From assembly GCA_035652495.1 (NCBI GenBank), contig DASRDS010000261.1:6323-70322 (forward strand): a DNA stretch of 64,000 nucleotides, written 5' to 3'. This document shows positions 1 through 8,669 of the stretch, piece by piece. Source of the stretch: DASRDS01 sp035652495. Its GTDB lineage: Bacteria; Gemmatimonadota; Gemmatimonadetes; Gemmatimonadales; Gemmatimonadaceae. The notes under the pieces are model-generated. The model did no database searches, was not told the DNA's origin, and worked only from the letters and a program-made list of their open reading frames with translations. The translations under genes were made by a program, and so were the position numbers. The stretch's first letter is position 1, and each line of letters begins with the position of its first letter.

Positions 1-1245
1 TTCGAGGAGACGCCGGACGGCCTCGTCTACCTCGTCCTCGAGTACGTCGACGGCGAGACCTTGGGCACGATCTTAGGCCGCTCCGAGAACCAGCGCATCG
101 ATGTCGACCGCGCGATGCGCATCGCGCGCGACGTCGCCGACGCGCTGCAAGCCGCGCATGATCTCGGCATTGTGCACCGCGATCTCAAGCCCGACAACAT
201 CATGATCACGCGGATCGATCGTGTGAAAGTCGTGGACTTCGGGATCGCGAAGGCGGTCGAAGATGGCGGCGGCGCCGCGGCGCACGTGACGCGCACGGGT
301 TTCGTTGTCGGCACGCCGCGCTACATGAGTCCCGAGCAGCTCGCCGGCGCCGACGTCGATGCCCGCACCGATATCTACGCGTTGGGCGGCGTCCTCTATG
401 AGATGGTCACGGGTCGCGCCGCCTACGACGCCCCGGTCACGGCCGAGCGCACGCTGCGCCAGCCCAAGTTTCGCGAGGATGCGCCGCGCGCGCTGGATGC
501 GATCATCATGACGGCGATGGCGCGCACGCCTGATGGCCGGTTCCAGACCGCGGCCGAGATGCGTGATGCGTTGGACGCGCTGCTCTCGCGCGGCCGTGCC
601 GCGTCGCGTCGCGCGTTGTTCACGAAGATCGCGATCGGCGTTATCGCGCTCGCGGGCGTTGTCGCCGCGGCGTTCGCTATCGTGAACCGTTTGCGCGTGC
701 CGGCGGCCGCGGTGTCGGCGCCGGCGGTCGCCTCGGTCACGCCGGCTCCCGTGGGTTCGGCGGCGGCGACGCCGATCCCGGTGCCCTCAGCGCCGACGAC
801 GCCAGCTACTGGTACGAAGCCGGTCGTCCCGGTCCCCATAAAATCGCCACCGGTCCAACCGTCCCTAAAGCCGTCCGCGCCGCAAGACACGATCTCGGAG
901 TATCTCGGTCGCCCGGTCCAGTATCTCGTGCACATGCGCCGCGTGATCCACGGGGAGTGGGTGCAAGCGCTCGACGGCCACAATCCGGCGGGCCCGGAGC
1001 GCGCCGAGTATGCGATCGGGCTAGATCAGAAGGGCCGAGTCACGAAGGTCACGCCGGTCTTGCTCGCCGGTCAGGCCGCGTATGACACCCCGATTCAGAC
1101 CGCGCTCCACCGCATCGTCACGTTCGGCGCGCCGCCCCCGCGGGTCGGCCACGAGGTCCATGTCGAGTTCCATGGGTTTGGGATGACGGTGAAAGCTGGA
1201 AGTCTAGAGACGCCGGCAGGCCCGGTCCGTCAGGCGAACCCGTGA
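1..1245 (+). CDS. Ser/Thr protein kinase (Hanks type), 5' end missing
   Basis: The reading frame is open at the left edge, so the N-lobe with the glycine loop and catalytic Lys lies outside the window. Seen here: the hinge (VLEYVDGETL), the catalytic loop HRDLKPDN (about nt 178-201), DFG (about nt 238), the activation segment GTPRYMSPEQ, and the DIYALGGVLYEM helix of the C-lobe. A single membrane segment follows (about nt 613-690), then an Ala/Pro/Thr-rich linker and an extracytoplasmic domain of about 100 residues with a TonB-C-like flavour (GLDQKGRVTKV...). This is the layout of a bacterial membrane sensor kinase that phosphorylates cytoplasmic targets on Ser/Thr. Substrates cannot be told. 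Kinase identity is firm; the nature of the external domain is an inference. Confidence 0.93.
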   Translation, partial: FEETPDGLVYLVLEYVDGETLGTILGRSENQRIDVDRAMRIARDVADALQAAHDLGIVHRDLKPDNIMITRIDRVKVVDFGIAKAVEDGGGAAAHVTRTGFVVGTPRYMSPEQLAGADVDARTDIYALGGVLYEMVTGRAAYDAPVTAERTLRQPKFREDAPRALDAIIMTAMARTPDGRFQTAAEMRDALDALLSRGRAASRRALFTKIAIGVIALAGVVAAAFAIVNRLRVPAAAVSAPAVASVTPAPVGSAAATPIPVPSAPTTPATGTKPVVPVPIKSPPVQPSLKPSAPQDTISEYLGRPVQYLVHMRRVIHGEWVQALDGHNPAGPERAEYAIGLDQKGRVTKVTPVLLAGQAAYDTPIQTALHRIVTFGAPPPRVGHEVHVEFHGFGMTVKAGSLETPAGPVRQANP

Positions 1246-1289
1246 GCTGATTCGTCAGTCCAGCCGGTAGGCCCGGTCGAAGATGCGCC

Positions 1290-1295
1290 TATAAT
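1290..1295 (+). promoter_or_regulatory. Consensus -10 box directly in front of a start codon (leaderless candidate)
   Basis: A perfect TATAAT ends six bases before the ATG at 1302, and no Shine-Dalgarno sequence precedes that ATG. With normal spacing, transcription would begin at or next to the start codon, giving a leaderless mRNA. I do not see a good -35 box. Confidence 0.45.
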
Positions 1296-1301
1296 TGGCG
1301 C

Positions 1302-2015
1302 ATGGCCAAAGATGATGCGACGCTCTCGCTGACCGACGACCAACGCGCGAGGTTCGCGCGGGGATTCCTGGACCGGTACCTCACGCCGGCCTTCGGCTCA
1401 CTCACCAAGTCCGAGCTCGATCTCCTCGTCTTCTCGCTCCTCCACGAGGTCGGCTACTTCCGCCCGTCGGACTCGCAGTATGACATCGCGCGTCGTCTAC
1501 GCCTCACGCCCACGCGCGTGCGCTCGCTCACGATGCAGATGCAGCTGCGAGATACGTCGCAGACCGAGACATCACTGGTCGCGCGCCTCGTCGACTGCCT
1601 CTCGACGGCCCGCTTCGTCAAAGACGGCGCGATGATCTCGTTCGGCGTCGAGGACCCGTTGCTGTCGGCCGACATCGCCGCCCGTCTCAAGTCCCTCGGT
1701 GCGATCACGGATTCCTCGTTCAACCGCGAGATCGTGAAGATCCCGCGTGACGCATTTGCGGATCTCGTCGGCACGCTCCTGCCGCCCGATCGCCGGGAGA
1801 TCGTCCGCAAGGCTCTCATCCAAGCCGGCGTCCCCGACGCCAGCTGGAAGGGCGTCCTGCGCGGCGCCTTGGCCAAGGCCGCCGCGAAGCTGGCCGGGGC
1901 GGCAGGTGAGGAGGCCGTCAAGGAAGTGCAGGACCTAGCGGGCCCGGCGATCAAGGACCTCTTTGCCGCCGTCGGGAAGCAGATCACCTCCCGCTGGAAG
2001 ATCCTTGTGACCTAG
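1302..2015 (+). CDS. Conserved-looking protein of unknown function
   Basis: 237 residues, mostly predicted helical and without a signal peptide or membrane segment. The N-terminal third (QYDIARRLRLTPTRVRSLTMQMQLR, about residues 54-78) looks like a winged-helix or HTH-type unit. The C-terminal 60 residues are Ala-rich and amphipathic (LAKAAAKLAGAAGEEAVKEV) and could form a coiled coil or membrane-interacting helix. Codon use resembles the neighbours, and the start is fixed by the TATAAT just upstream. I do not recognise the family. Position between a kinase and a TPR/lipoprotein pair gives no firm functional clue; a regulatory role is only a guess. Confidence 0.75.
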   Translation: MAKDDATLSLTDDQRARFARGFLDRYLTPAFGSLTKSELDLLVFSLLHEVGYFRPSDSQYDIARRLRLTPTRVRSLTMQMQLRDTSQTETSLVARLVDCLSTARFVKDGAMISFGVEDPLLSADIAARLKSLGAITDSSFNREIVKIPRDAFADLVGTLLPPDRREIVRKALIQAGVPDASWKGVLRGALAKAAAKLAGAAGEEAVKEVQDLAGPAIKDLFAAVGKQITSRWKILVT

Positions 2016-2185
2016 CCGGCAATTCGCCCGGCTACTGATTGCAACCCAGTAACATCGCGGTCACGCTGCTGGCGAAGTTCGCCTAAAGGAGCACTAGCGG
2101 GCACACAGTGTGGCGCAGCGGTCGCACCCATGAATGGGCGCCTTGGGTAGAGTGCGTGATCCCTTTCACACCTCTCGAGGCACTC

Positions 2186-2302
2186 ATGCGCCGGCTCGCC
2201 CCAATCGCAATACTCGCGCTGCTCGCTTTGTCCGCGTGCGTCAATCCTTCGGCCCCGCGTGATTGCGGTGGTGGCGGCACGGGCTCGAGCACCTGCCACT
2301 AG
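2186..2302 (+). CDS. Small cysteine-containing lipoprotein or secreted peptide (38 aa)
   Basis: Translation starts MRRLAPIAILALLALSAC, a textbook lipoprotein signal peptide with lipobox LSAC, so the mature product would be only about 20 residues: C-VNPSAPRDCGGGGTGSSTCH. It ends in a Gly-rich segment flanked by two Cys (DCGGG...TCH). A paralogue with the same ending (DCGGG...TGTGTCH) is found at 17371-17505. Both lie directly beside homologous TPR proteins; here the TPR gene is convergent and its stop abuts this stop. The repeated pairing and the conserved tail argue that this is a real gene. Function unknown: a signalling peptide, a lipid-anchored metal or thiol motif, or a cell-surface partner are all possible. 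Confidence 0.65.
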   Translation: MRRLAPIAILALLALSACVNPSAPRDCGGGGTGSSTCH

Positions 2303-3487
2303 CTAACGGGACAGGACAGTCTCCCGAATGATCGCAATGGCCGGACGACATCGCGGCGGCAGAGGCAGTGGGCTCCGCGGTGTCGTCCGGTCCACGCGGT
2401 CTCCGTCGAGTGCCCGGCGGGCGCGGCGCTCGTAGTCCTCGATGCCATTGAGTTGCGCTGTGCCGAGGAGCGCGACGTATGTCGCGTGCGACTGCGCGTC
2501 GTACCCTCTGAGCGCGTAGCCCTCGGCCACGGTCTCGAGGAACTCGCAGGTCTGGCGGGGCGAGAGGTCCAAGATCTCGATCTCATGCCGCAGCCGATCG
2601 AATTCAGCCCATTGTGCGGTGTAGGCCGCGATGTCCAGCAGGTTGATCATCTGGACGCGTCGAGCGTCTGCCTCCAGGCTCTCTTCTCGCACACACGCGA
2701 ACACGTCTCGCGCCATATCCAGAAACCCGAGCTGACGGAGTGTGACGCCCACGTCAGCCAGGACGCGGAGTTGGTCGGCACGGTTTTTCTGGACTTGCAA
2801 CGACTCCGCGAGATCGATCAGCGCGTTCTCGAGATCCCCTTCGAAGTTGCCGAGCATGCCGCGGTCGTGCAGGGCCAAGGCGAGTGGATGTCGCAGGTCG
2901 CGCTTTCTGGCGGCGACGATCACGCGGTCCAGCTGTGTGCGTGCGATACTGTAGTGGCCTTCTTCGATCGCGACCTTCGCGCGTCCGACCTTCGACAGCA
3001 GCTCGGCCACGTGATCGCCGATTTCCTGCGCGACGGCGGCCGCGGCCCGATATGATTTTTCCGCCTCGCGATATCGGCCGATATTTCTGAGACAAAAGCC
3101 GACGCGCACGAGCGCGGCCGGCGCCAGTTTGAGCCCGTGTTCGCGCCGCCCAAGTTCGGCCGCGAGCTGATACACGTCGGCGGCCAACTCGTATGCCGCG
3201 TCGTTCTCCAGCGTCTTCCCGTATTCCATGAGCGCCGGCCCGGCGGGCGCTTGCGGCTCGGCGTCGATGACGAGCAACAGCCCTTCGAGCGCATGCGAAG
3301 TGGCCCCTTCGGGTAGGGTATCTACCACCACGCGAGCCATATCTATATCAGAGAAATCGGCGGTCACCCGCGGATCCACGCGCTGCGCGATGGCCTGCAG
3401 GATGGCCAAGCCGGCGGTCCGCGGCACCCGCTCTTTCTCCGCCCATTCCGACGATCGAAGCTGCTCGCGAAACCGACTCAGGAGCAT
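2303..3487 (-). CDS. Tetratricopeptide-repeat protein paired with a small lipoprotein
   Basis: 394 residues, helical throughout, with TPR-like units (for example YELAADVYQLAAELG, RYREAEKSYRAAAAVAQEIG, HYSIARTQLDRVIVAA, DLENALIDLAESLQVQ). No signal peptide, so cytoplasmic. It is homologous to the protein at 17688-19052: both share LMEYGK.L near the start of the repeats, the block xALTLxxLGFxxxAR, and MINL followed by a Phe-Asp-x-x-Arg helix. TPR proteins bind peptides or partner proteins; Rap/RRNPP receptors of Firmicutes are the best-known case of TPR proteins encoded beside secreted peptides. No HTH or enzyme domain is visible. Linking it functionally to the neighbouring 38-residue lipoprotein is an inference from the repeated pairing. 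Confidence 0.8.
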   Translation of the reverse strand: MLLSRFREQLRSSEWAEKERVPRTAGLAILQAIAQRVDPRVTADFSDIDMARVVVDTLPEGATSHALEGLLLVIDAEPQAPAGPALMEYGKTLENDAAYELAADVYQLAAELGRREHGLKLAPAALVRVGFCLRNIGRYREAEKSYRAAAAVAQEIGDHVAELLSKVGRAKVAIEEGHYSIARTQLDRVIVAARKRDLRHPLALALHDRGMLGNFEGDLENALIDLAESLQVQKNRADQLRVLADVGVTLRQLGFLDMARDVFACVREESLEADARRVQMINLLDIAAYTAQWAEFDRLRHEIEILDLSPRQTCEFLETVAEGYALRGYDAQSHATYVALLGTAQLNGIEDYERRARRALDGDRVDRTTPRSPLPLPPRCRPAIAIIRETVLSR

Positions 3488-3847
3488 CGCTGGGTGCAGT
3501 ATAGTCCGAGGTTGACCACGCGCGCTGAACCGGAAACGCGTCAGAAAAATATCTGATTACGCGGGCGGGGACAGATGATATCGAGACGGTTCTGACCGAT
3601 CCATGGCAACTTTTGCACACCCATTGTGCATGAATCTGTTTACTCCCGCCGTGCTGCATTTACGCCGGGTGTAAGTACGCATCATCACAGTGGTTAGATG
3701 TAGGGGATCCCCGGACGCGGGTGTCCTAAGCCTGTCCGTAAACGTTTCAACACCGCCGTCTCGATCCTGTGCCGGCTGCTCCATCGCTGACCAGGTGCCC
3801 ATGCTCTGGTGTTGGCAACCGCAGCTCCTTTCCACACTTTGATATTG
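3488..3847. promoter_or_regulatory. Divergent intergenic region with a palindromic operator candidate
   Basis: 360 bases between the divergent TPR gene and the SIR2-receiver gene. No convincing gene. It contains a perfect dyad TGCACA-N5-TGTGCA at 3614-3630, the size and symmetry of a dimeric HTH-regulator operator. The regulator is unknown. Confidence 0.35.
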
Positions 3848-5041
3848 ATGATCCGCGACGAGAACGACGTCTCAGGCCTCCTCCAACTTTCGCGCGCACT
3901 CGCGAAGGGCGATGCCATCGTAGTCGTCGGTCCGGAGCTCTCCAGACTCGCCGGCGCTCCCGCACCTATCGACCTTGCAAGCACCTTGCGCCGGGACCTC
4001 AATCCCTCGACGCCGGCGACCCCACTCGCCGCCGTCGCGCAAGCGTTCCGCGACCAGTTCGGCGACTACGCCCTCTACGCCCGCCTGCGCGCCGCTCTCG
4101 AAGCCAGCGCCCAGGCCCCAACGCCCGCCCACCGTCTCCTCGCCGAGCTCCCGTTCCTCGTGCATGTCACGACGAATCCGGATGCCCTCGTCGAGGACAC
4201 GCTGCGCAAACTGCAATACCCAATCCAAGTCGTCGCCGACGCCGCCTCTCTCAGCGGCTGGAACGAGACGCGCTACGTCCAAGTCGTCAAACTCCACGGC
4301 GACCTCGCGCGCCCCGACACGATCGCCCTCGCCGAACGCGACGTCGCCCACGTCCTACGCCGCGGCTCCCCGGTCCGCACCCAACTCGCGGACCTCGTGC
4401 GTTATCGCACGGTTCTGTATGTCGGCTATGGCATCAACGACCCAGAACTGCAGTTGCTCCTCAAGATGCGGGACGAGGACGACCCCAAGCCCTCTCGTCC
4501 GGCATTCGCGCTCACGTTCGACACTCATCACGACCAACTGGCGGAATGGCGCCGGCGCATCGTGCGTCCGATCGCGATCGATGCGCCGCCGGAGAGGCGT
4601 GAAGACGCGCTCTGCAAGACCCTCGAGCACCTGACCACCCTCGTGCAGTCGCGTCCGACCGGCTGTGACATCCTGATCGTCGACGACGAGCCGACGCTCC
4701 GCACGGCGTTCCGGATGATGCTCGAGCGCGGCATGCCTGGCGTCACCGTCGATGCCGCCGAGAACGGCGTGGCGGCGATGATGAGGATGGCGGCGCTTCG
4801 GCCGAAGCTCATGCTGGTCGATCTGATTATGCCGGAGATGGACGGGTGGCGGCTGATCGACGCGGTGCGGAAGGAGCCGAATTATGCGGGCGTGAGGTTC
4901 ATCGTGCTCACGGGGATGGAGAATCTCGAGTGGATGCAGCGGGCTGAGAAGCTTGGGATTCCGTATGTCATGAAGCCGTTTGAGCGGGACGACTTCTTGA
5001 ATATCGTGCGGTTGCAGTTGATGCGGGTGGGGGTACGGTAA
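3848..5041 (+). CDS. SIR2-like domain fused to a response-regulator receiver domain
   Basis: About 397 residues from the ATG at 3848 (a TTG at 3809 would be longer). Residues ~1-260 show SIR2_2-type features: DAIVVVGPELS as the nucleotide-binding turn, TTNPDALVE (~107), KLHGDLARPD with the catalytic-type His (~147), and GYGINDPELQ (~192). Residues ~275-390 are a CheY-like receiver: ILIVDDEP with the acidic pair, the phospho-acceptor Asp in LMLVDLIMPEMDGW, the Thr switch in FIVLTG, and the Lys in VMKPF. SIR2-like domains consume or bind NAD(+) in many defence systems; receiver domains are controlled by histidine-kinase phosphorylation. The fusion suggests phosphorylation-gated SIR2 activity. 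It sits at the edge of a restriction cluster. The domain calls are firm; the mode of control is inferred. Confidence 0.85.
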   Translation: MIRDENDVSGLLQLSRALAKGDAIVVVGPELSRLAGAPAPIDLASTLRRDLNPSTPATPLAAVAQAFRDQFGDYALYARLRAALEASAQAPTPAHRLLAELPFLVHVTTNPDALVEDTLRKLQYPIQVVADAASLSGWNETRYVQVVKLHGDLARPDTIALAERDVAHVLRRGSPVRTQLADLVRYRTVLYVGYGINDPELQLLLKMRDEDDPKPSRPAFALTFDTHHDQLAEWRRRIVRPIAIDAPPERREDALCKTLEHLTTLVQSRPTGCDILIVDDEPTLRTAFRMMLERGMPGVTVDAAENGVAAMMRMAALRPKLMLVDLIMPEMDGWRLIDAVRKEPNYAGVRFIVLTGMENLEWMQRAEKLGIPYVMKPFERDDFLNIVRLQLMRVGVR

Positions 5042-5164
5042 GCGTCGGGTCGCCCAGGCGACCTATCAGTGTTGAGTGTTTGACAACAGCTTAGCATAAC
5101 CGTACGATTTAGCGCGGATTGAAATACACCTGCTGAAAGAGGTGTTGGCCGTGCTAGTCGTGCG

Positions 5165-5569
5165 ATGGAGCTAGCTCCACCGGTACAGGTGGTGGCTGCA
5201 GTGATTGAGCGCCGCGGATGCTTCCTCGTCGCTCAACGACCCTGCCACAAGCGACATGGCGGCCTTTGGGAATTCCCCGGCGGCAAACTTCAACCGGGCG
5301 AAGATTTTCTTGCCGCAGTGCGGCGCGAGTTGGCTGAGGAACTAGGGGTTGAAGTGCGGTCAGTCGGTCCCGTCGAGTCGTCAATCGCGGACCCCGCCTC
5401 AGTCTTTGTTATCAATTTCGCGCGTACCGAGATCATCGGTGAGCCTGTAGCTCGCGAGCACGACGCACTGGCGTGGGTCGCCCCGGCCGACCTGTTGGGG
5501 TATCAGCTTGCGCCAAGCGATCGACAATACGTGCTGGCGGCGTTTGCGGATCCGGTAGGCGCGGCGTGA
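5165..5569 (+). CDS. Nudix hydrolase, MutT-like
   Basis: 134 residues with a complete Nudix box, GGKLQPGEDFLAAVRRELAEE followed by LGV, fitting Gx5Ex7REUxEExGU. The short (CTG-like) form with FPGGK just before the box is typical of MutT and related pyrophosphohydrolases that cleave oxidised or non-canonical nucleoside triphosphates. The stop overlaps the start of the next gene (GTGA), so the two are translationally coupled. In this setting it may be a co-opted part of the restriction gene set rather than a housekeeping mutator-prevention gene; specificity cannot be read from the sequence. Confidence 0.88.
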   Translation: MELAPPVQVVAAVIERRGCFLVAQRPCHKRHGGLWEFPGGKLQPGEDFLAAVRRELAEELGVEVRSVGPVESSIADPASVFVINFARTEIIGEPVAREHDALAWVAPADLLGYQLAPSDRQYVLAAFADPVGAA

Positions 5570-6954
5570 ATCCCTTCGTAGTCGGACAGGAGTATATCCG
5601 TCGCGAGATTCATGATCAGTATGGAGGTGGGCGCCAAGGTGGTATTAGCCCATCTCGTCGATATCCCCTGGTCCTTCTATTCACCGGCAAGACCGGCGAG
5701 CAGTACGGGTACAACGACGGTTGGGACGCCGACGGCGTATTCTGGTATACAGGCGAAGGGCGCATCGGCGACATGACGCTGACTCGTGGAAATCTGGCGA
5801 TCGCCAAAGCCCATGCGGAGAACCGCCGACTCCTCCTGTTCGAACAGCGACGACGCGGGCGGGTGACGTTTCTTGGCGAGTTCCGTTGTATTGCGCAACG
5901 CGAAGTCCAGAATCTTGATCAGCTACAACAAGCGCGGCGCGCTATCCAGTTCGGGCTGCTGGAGACGGCGGAGGCGGCCGCCACTGCAGGGACAAACTAC
6001 TGGCTAGAGATCACCGATCGTGACGATCTCGGTGTGAATCTCAAGGCGCCGCAGGCCAGTGAGGACGGGAAGCCGTACTGGAGTTACTCCGTGATCAAGG
6101 AGATTCAGCCGGGCGACATCGTCTTCCACTACCACAAGCACGCCGCCGGGATCGTCGCATGCTCGCGCGCCGTCGGGGAGGTGTGGGAAGAGGCAATTAC
6201 CTGGGCGGCTAAGGGTACGTCGGCACGTAAAGAAAAGACTGAGCCGCATCGCCGTCCGGGCTGGTGCCTGGGTTTGGAGGCATTCACTCCGCTCGAGGAC
6301 TCGCTCCGGCTTGATGCGATCCGGGAGCGTGAAACTGAGATTCGGGCGATTCCTGCATCGCAGTATTCGCCCTTCTCGCTCTCACCAAACCGGCCACTGC
6401 GGCCGCAGCAGGCTTATCTCACGCGATTTCCGCGGGAGTTTCTGGCGTTATTCCCGACCTTGCAGCTGGCTGCATCGCGGATGACGGCTTCGACTGCGCG
6501 CCCCACTAAAATCGGCAGGGATTACGTATGGGCCAACGAGGAGGTGGCAACGTCCGAACGAGATCCTTTCGCCGTTGATCCAGCGATAGTTGAACGGGGC
6601 AATCGAGCGCATCGCAAGACGCAGAATCTGCTCGCCGATTACGTGAAATCCCTTGGCGGAGACCCGCGTCTGCCGCTGCCCGAGGAGCCGAGCTTTGATG
6701 TGGCGTGGGAGGGTACTGAGACGATTTATGTGGCCGAGGTCAAAAGCGTCACCAAGCGCAACGAGGAACGCCAGCTGCGACTGGGTCTCGGACAAGTGCT
6801 GCGATATCAGCATGTCCTCGCGGCGTCGGGAAAATCGGTACGCGCCGTGTTGGCCATTGAACGAGCGCCAAGTGATCCATCGTGGAGCGCGCTATGTCGT
6901 GAACTAGGTGTTGCTCTCGTCTGGGTTGGGAATTTTGATGTACTCAGTGTCTAA
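5566..6954 (+). CDS. Putative modification-dependent restriction endonuclease (SRA-like + EVE-like + PD-(D/E)XK)
   Basis: About 462 residues from the GTG overlapping the Nudix stop. Residues ~5-110 (QEYIRREIHDQYGGGRQGGI, TGKTGEQYGYNDGW, FWYTGEGRIGDM...RGN) match the SRA-like domain of ScoMcrA-type type IV enzymes. Residues ~145-260 (NYWLEITDRDD..., YWSYSVIKEIQPGDIVFHYHK) look like an EVE/PUA-type domain that reads modified bases. The C-terminus has a PD-(D/E)XK core: FDVAW, then VAEVKS about 12 residues later, followed by a helix ending LGQVLRYQH. This order is that of an enzyme recognising and cleaving modified DNA. It lies in the same orientation upstream of a type I restriction system. Domain assignment is from memory of family motifs, without a search. 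Confidence 0.75.
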   Translation: MNPFVVGQEYIRREIHDQYGGGRQGGISPSRRYPLVLLFTGKTGEQYGYNDGWDADGVFWYTGEGRIGDMTLTRGNLAIAKAHAENRRLLLFEQRRRGRVTFLGEFRCIAQREVQNLDQLQQARRAIQFGLLETAEAAATAGTNYWLEITDRDDLGVNLKAPQASEDGKPYWSYSVIKEIQPGDIVFHYHKHAAGIVACSRAVGEVWEEAITWAAKGTSARKEKTEPHRRPGWCLGLEAFTPLEDSLRLDAIRERETEIRAIPASQYSPFSLSPNRPLRPQQAYLTRFPREFLALFPTLQLAASRMTASTARPTKIGRDYVWANEEVATSERDPFAVDPAIVERGNRAHRKTQNLLADYVKSLGGDPRLPLPEEPSFDVAWEGTETIYVAEVKSVTKRNEERQLRLGLGQVLRYQHVLAASGKSVRAVLAIERAPSDPSWSALCRELGVALVWVGNFDVLSV

Positions 6955-7103
6955 GTATCCTGCTCGTCCTGTTTGTCCACTTCAGCGGGGAGCCATGTCG
7001 CAAGGGCGCTTCCAGTATAGCCTCGTTGCCGCCGACGTGTGCGTGAGCAACATTGAGGTGAAGTGCTAAGGAAATTCTGAGATATCCCCTGATGACGGGC
7101 TAG

Positions 7104-8669
7104 ATGGCTAAGATCAAGACCAAGACCAAGACCAAGAATGACGATAGTGCCGCCACCTTGGGTTTCGAAGCCAAGCTGTGGGCCGCCGCGGACGCCCTAC
7201 GCAACAACATGGATGCGGCCGAGTATAAGCACGTCGTTCTCGGCCTCATCTTCCTCAAATATATTTCCGACGCCTTCGAGGCGAAGCACGCGGAGTTGGA
7301 CGCGGAACGCGCTCAGGGCGCCGATCCCGAGGACCCCGACGAGTACCGCGCCGCCACGATTTTCTGGGTTCCGAAGGAAGCCCGCTGGCAGCATTTGAAG
7401 GCTGCTGCTCCGCAGCCCTCTATCGGCACGTTGGTGGACGACGCAATGATGGCTGTCGAGCGCGACAACCCTTCGCTGAAGGGCGTGCTCCCGAAGGATT
7501 ACGGGCGACCTGGCCTCGACAAACAGCGCCTCGGTCAGATCATCAATCTCGTGAGTGATATCGCGCTAGGCAGTGCTGCTGACCGCACCAAGGACACCCT
7601 TGGCCGCGTGTATGAGTATTTCCTGAATCGCTTCGCCAGCGCCGAGGGCAAGAGTGGCGGCCAGTTCTACACGCCGTCGCACGTGGTGCGCGTGCTGGTC
7701 GAAATGCTCTCCCCCTATCGAGGCCGCGTGTATGACCCCTGCTGCGGCTCAGGCGGCATGTTCGTCCAAAGCGAGAAGTTCATCGAAGCCCATGCGGGCA
7801 AGCTCGGGGACATCTCGATCTATGGTCAGGAATCGAACTACACCACGTGGCGCTTGGCGAAAATGAATCTTGCGATCCGTGGCATCGACGGCCAGATCGC
7901 GCACGGTGACACGTTCCACGCCGATCGCCATCCCGACCTCAAGGCTGACTACGTACTGGCCAATCCACCCTTCAATGACAGCGATTGGCGCGGCGACCTG
8001 CTGAAGGACGACAAGCGCTGGGTGTTCGGCCTTCCTCCTGCCGGGAACGCCAACTACGCCTGGGTCCAACACTTCATCCACCATCTCGCGCCGACCGGTC
8101 TGGCCGGCTTCGTGCTCGCCAACGGCTCAATGTCATCCAATCAGTCGGGAGAGGGCGAGATCCGGAAAGGCATCGTCGAGGCGGATCTCGTGGACTGCAT
8201 GGTGGCACTCCCGGGCCAGTTGTTTTACTCGACGCAGATCCCGGTTTGTCTGTGGTTCCTCGCCCGGAACAAGAAGAATGGCCGATTCCGCGATCGGCGT
8301 GGTGAGACGCTCTTCATCGATGCACGCAAGCTCGGCACGATGGTAGACCGCGTGCACCGCGAGCTGACCAACGCTGACGTCACAAGGATCGTCGGCACGT
8401 ACCACGCGTGGCGCGGCGATCGCGGTGCGGATGCGTACGCCGATGTGGGTGGTTTTTGTAAGAGAGTGATGATTGATGAAATCCGCAAGCACGATCATGT
8501 GCTGACGCCGAGCCGATACGTCGGTGCGGCGGTGGTCGAGGACGACGGCGAACCATTCGAGGAGAAGATCAGACGGCTCACGACCACGCTCCGTGACCAG
8601 CAAGCCGAAGGCGCAAAGCTCGATGCCGTCATCGAGGCGCACCTGAAGGAGCTCGGCTATGGCGGGTGA
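7104..8669 (+). CDS. hsdM: Type I restriction-modification system, methyltransferase subunit HsdM
   Basis: 521 residues. Transfers a methyl group from S-adenosylmethionine to the N6 of adenine in the site chosen by HsdS. The N-terminal helical domain (LWAAADALRNNMDAAEYKHV, YISDAF) is typical; SAM motif I is DPCCGSGGMF (~residue 210) and the catalytic motif IV is NPPF (~residue 286). FYTPSHVVRVLVEML precedes motif I as in the family. It begins with a Lys/Thr-rich stretch (KIKTKTKTK). It overlaps hsdS by 11 bases and opens a four-gene operon. Length and motifs are complete, so it should be active. Confidence 0.97.
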   Translation: MAKIKTKTKTKNDDSAATLGFEAKLWAAADALRNNMDAAEYKHVVLGLIFLKYISDAFEAKHAELDAERAQGADPEDPDEYRAATIFWVPKEARWQHLKAAAPQPSIGTLVDDAMMAVERDNPSLKGVLPKDYGRPGLDKQRLGQIINLVSDIALGSAADRTKDTLGRVYEYFLNRFASAEGKSGGQFYTPSHVVRVLVEMLSPYRGRVYDPCCGSGGMFVQSEKFIEAHAGKLGDISIYGQESNYTTWRLAKMNLAIRGIDGQIAHGDTFHADRHPDLKADYVLANPPFNDSDWRGDLLKDDKRWVFGLPPAGNANYAWVQHFIHHLAPTGLAGFVLANGSMSSNQSGEGEIRKGIVEADLVDCMVALPGQLFYSTQIPVCLWFLARNKKNGRFRDRRGETLFIDARKLGTMVDRVHRELTNADVTRIVGTYHAWRGDRGADAYADVGGFCKRVMIDEIRKHDHVLTPSRYVGAAVVEDDGEPFEEKIRRLTTTLRDQQAEGAKLDAVIEAHLKELGYGG

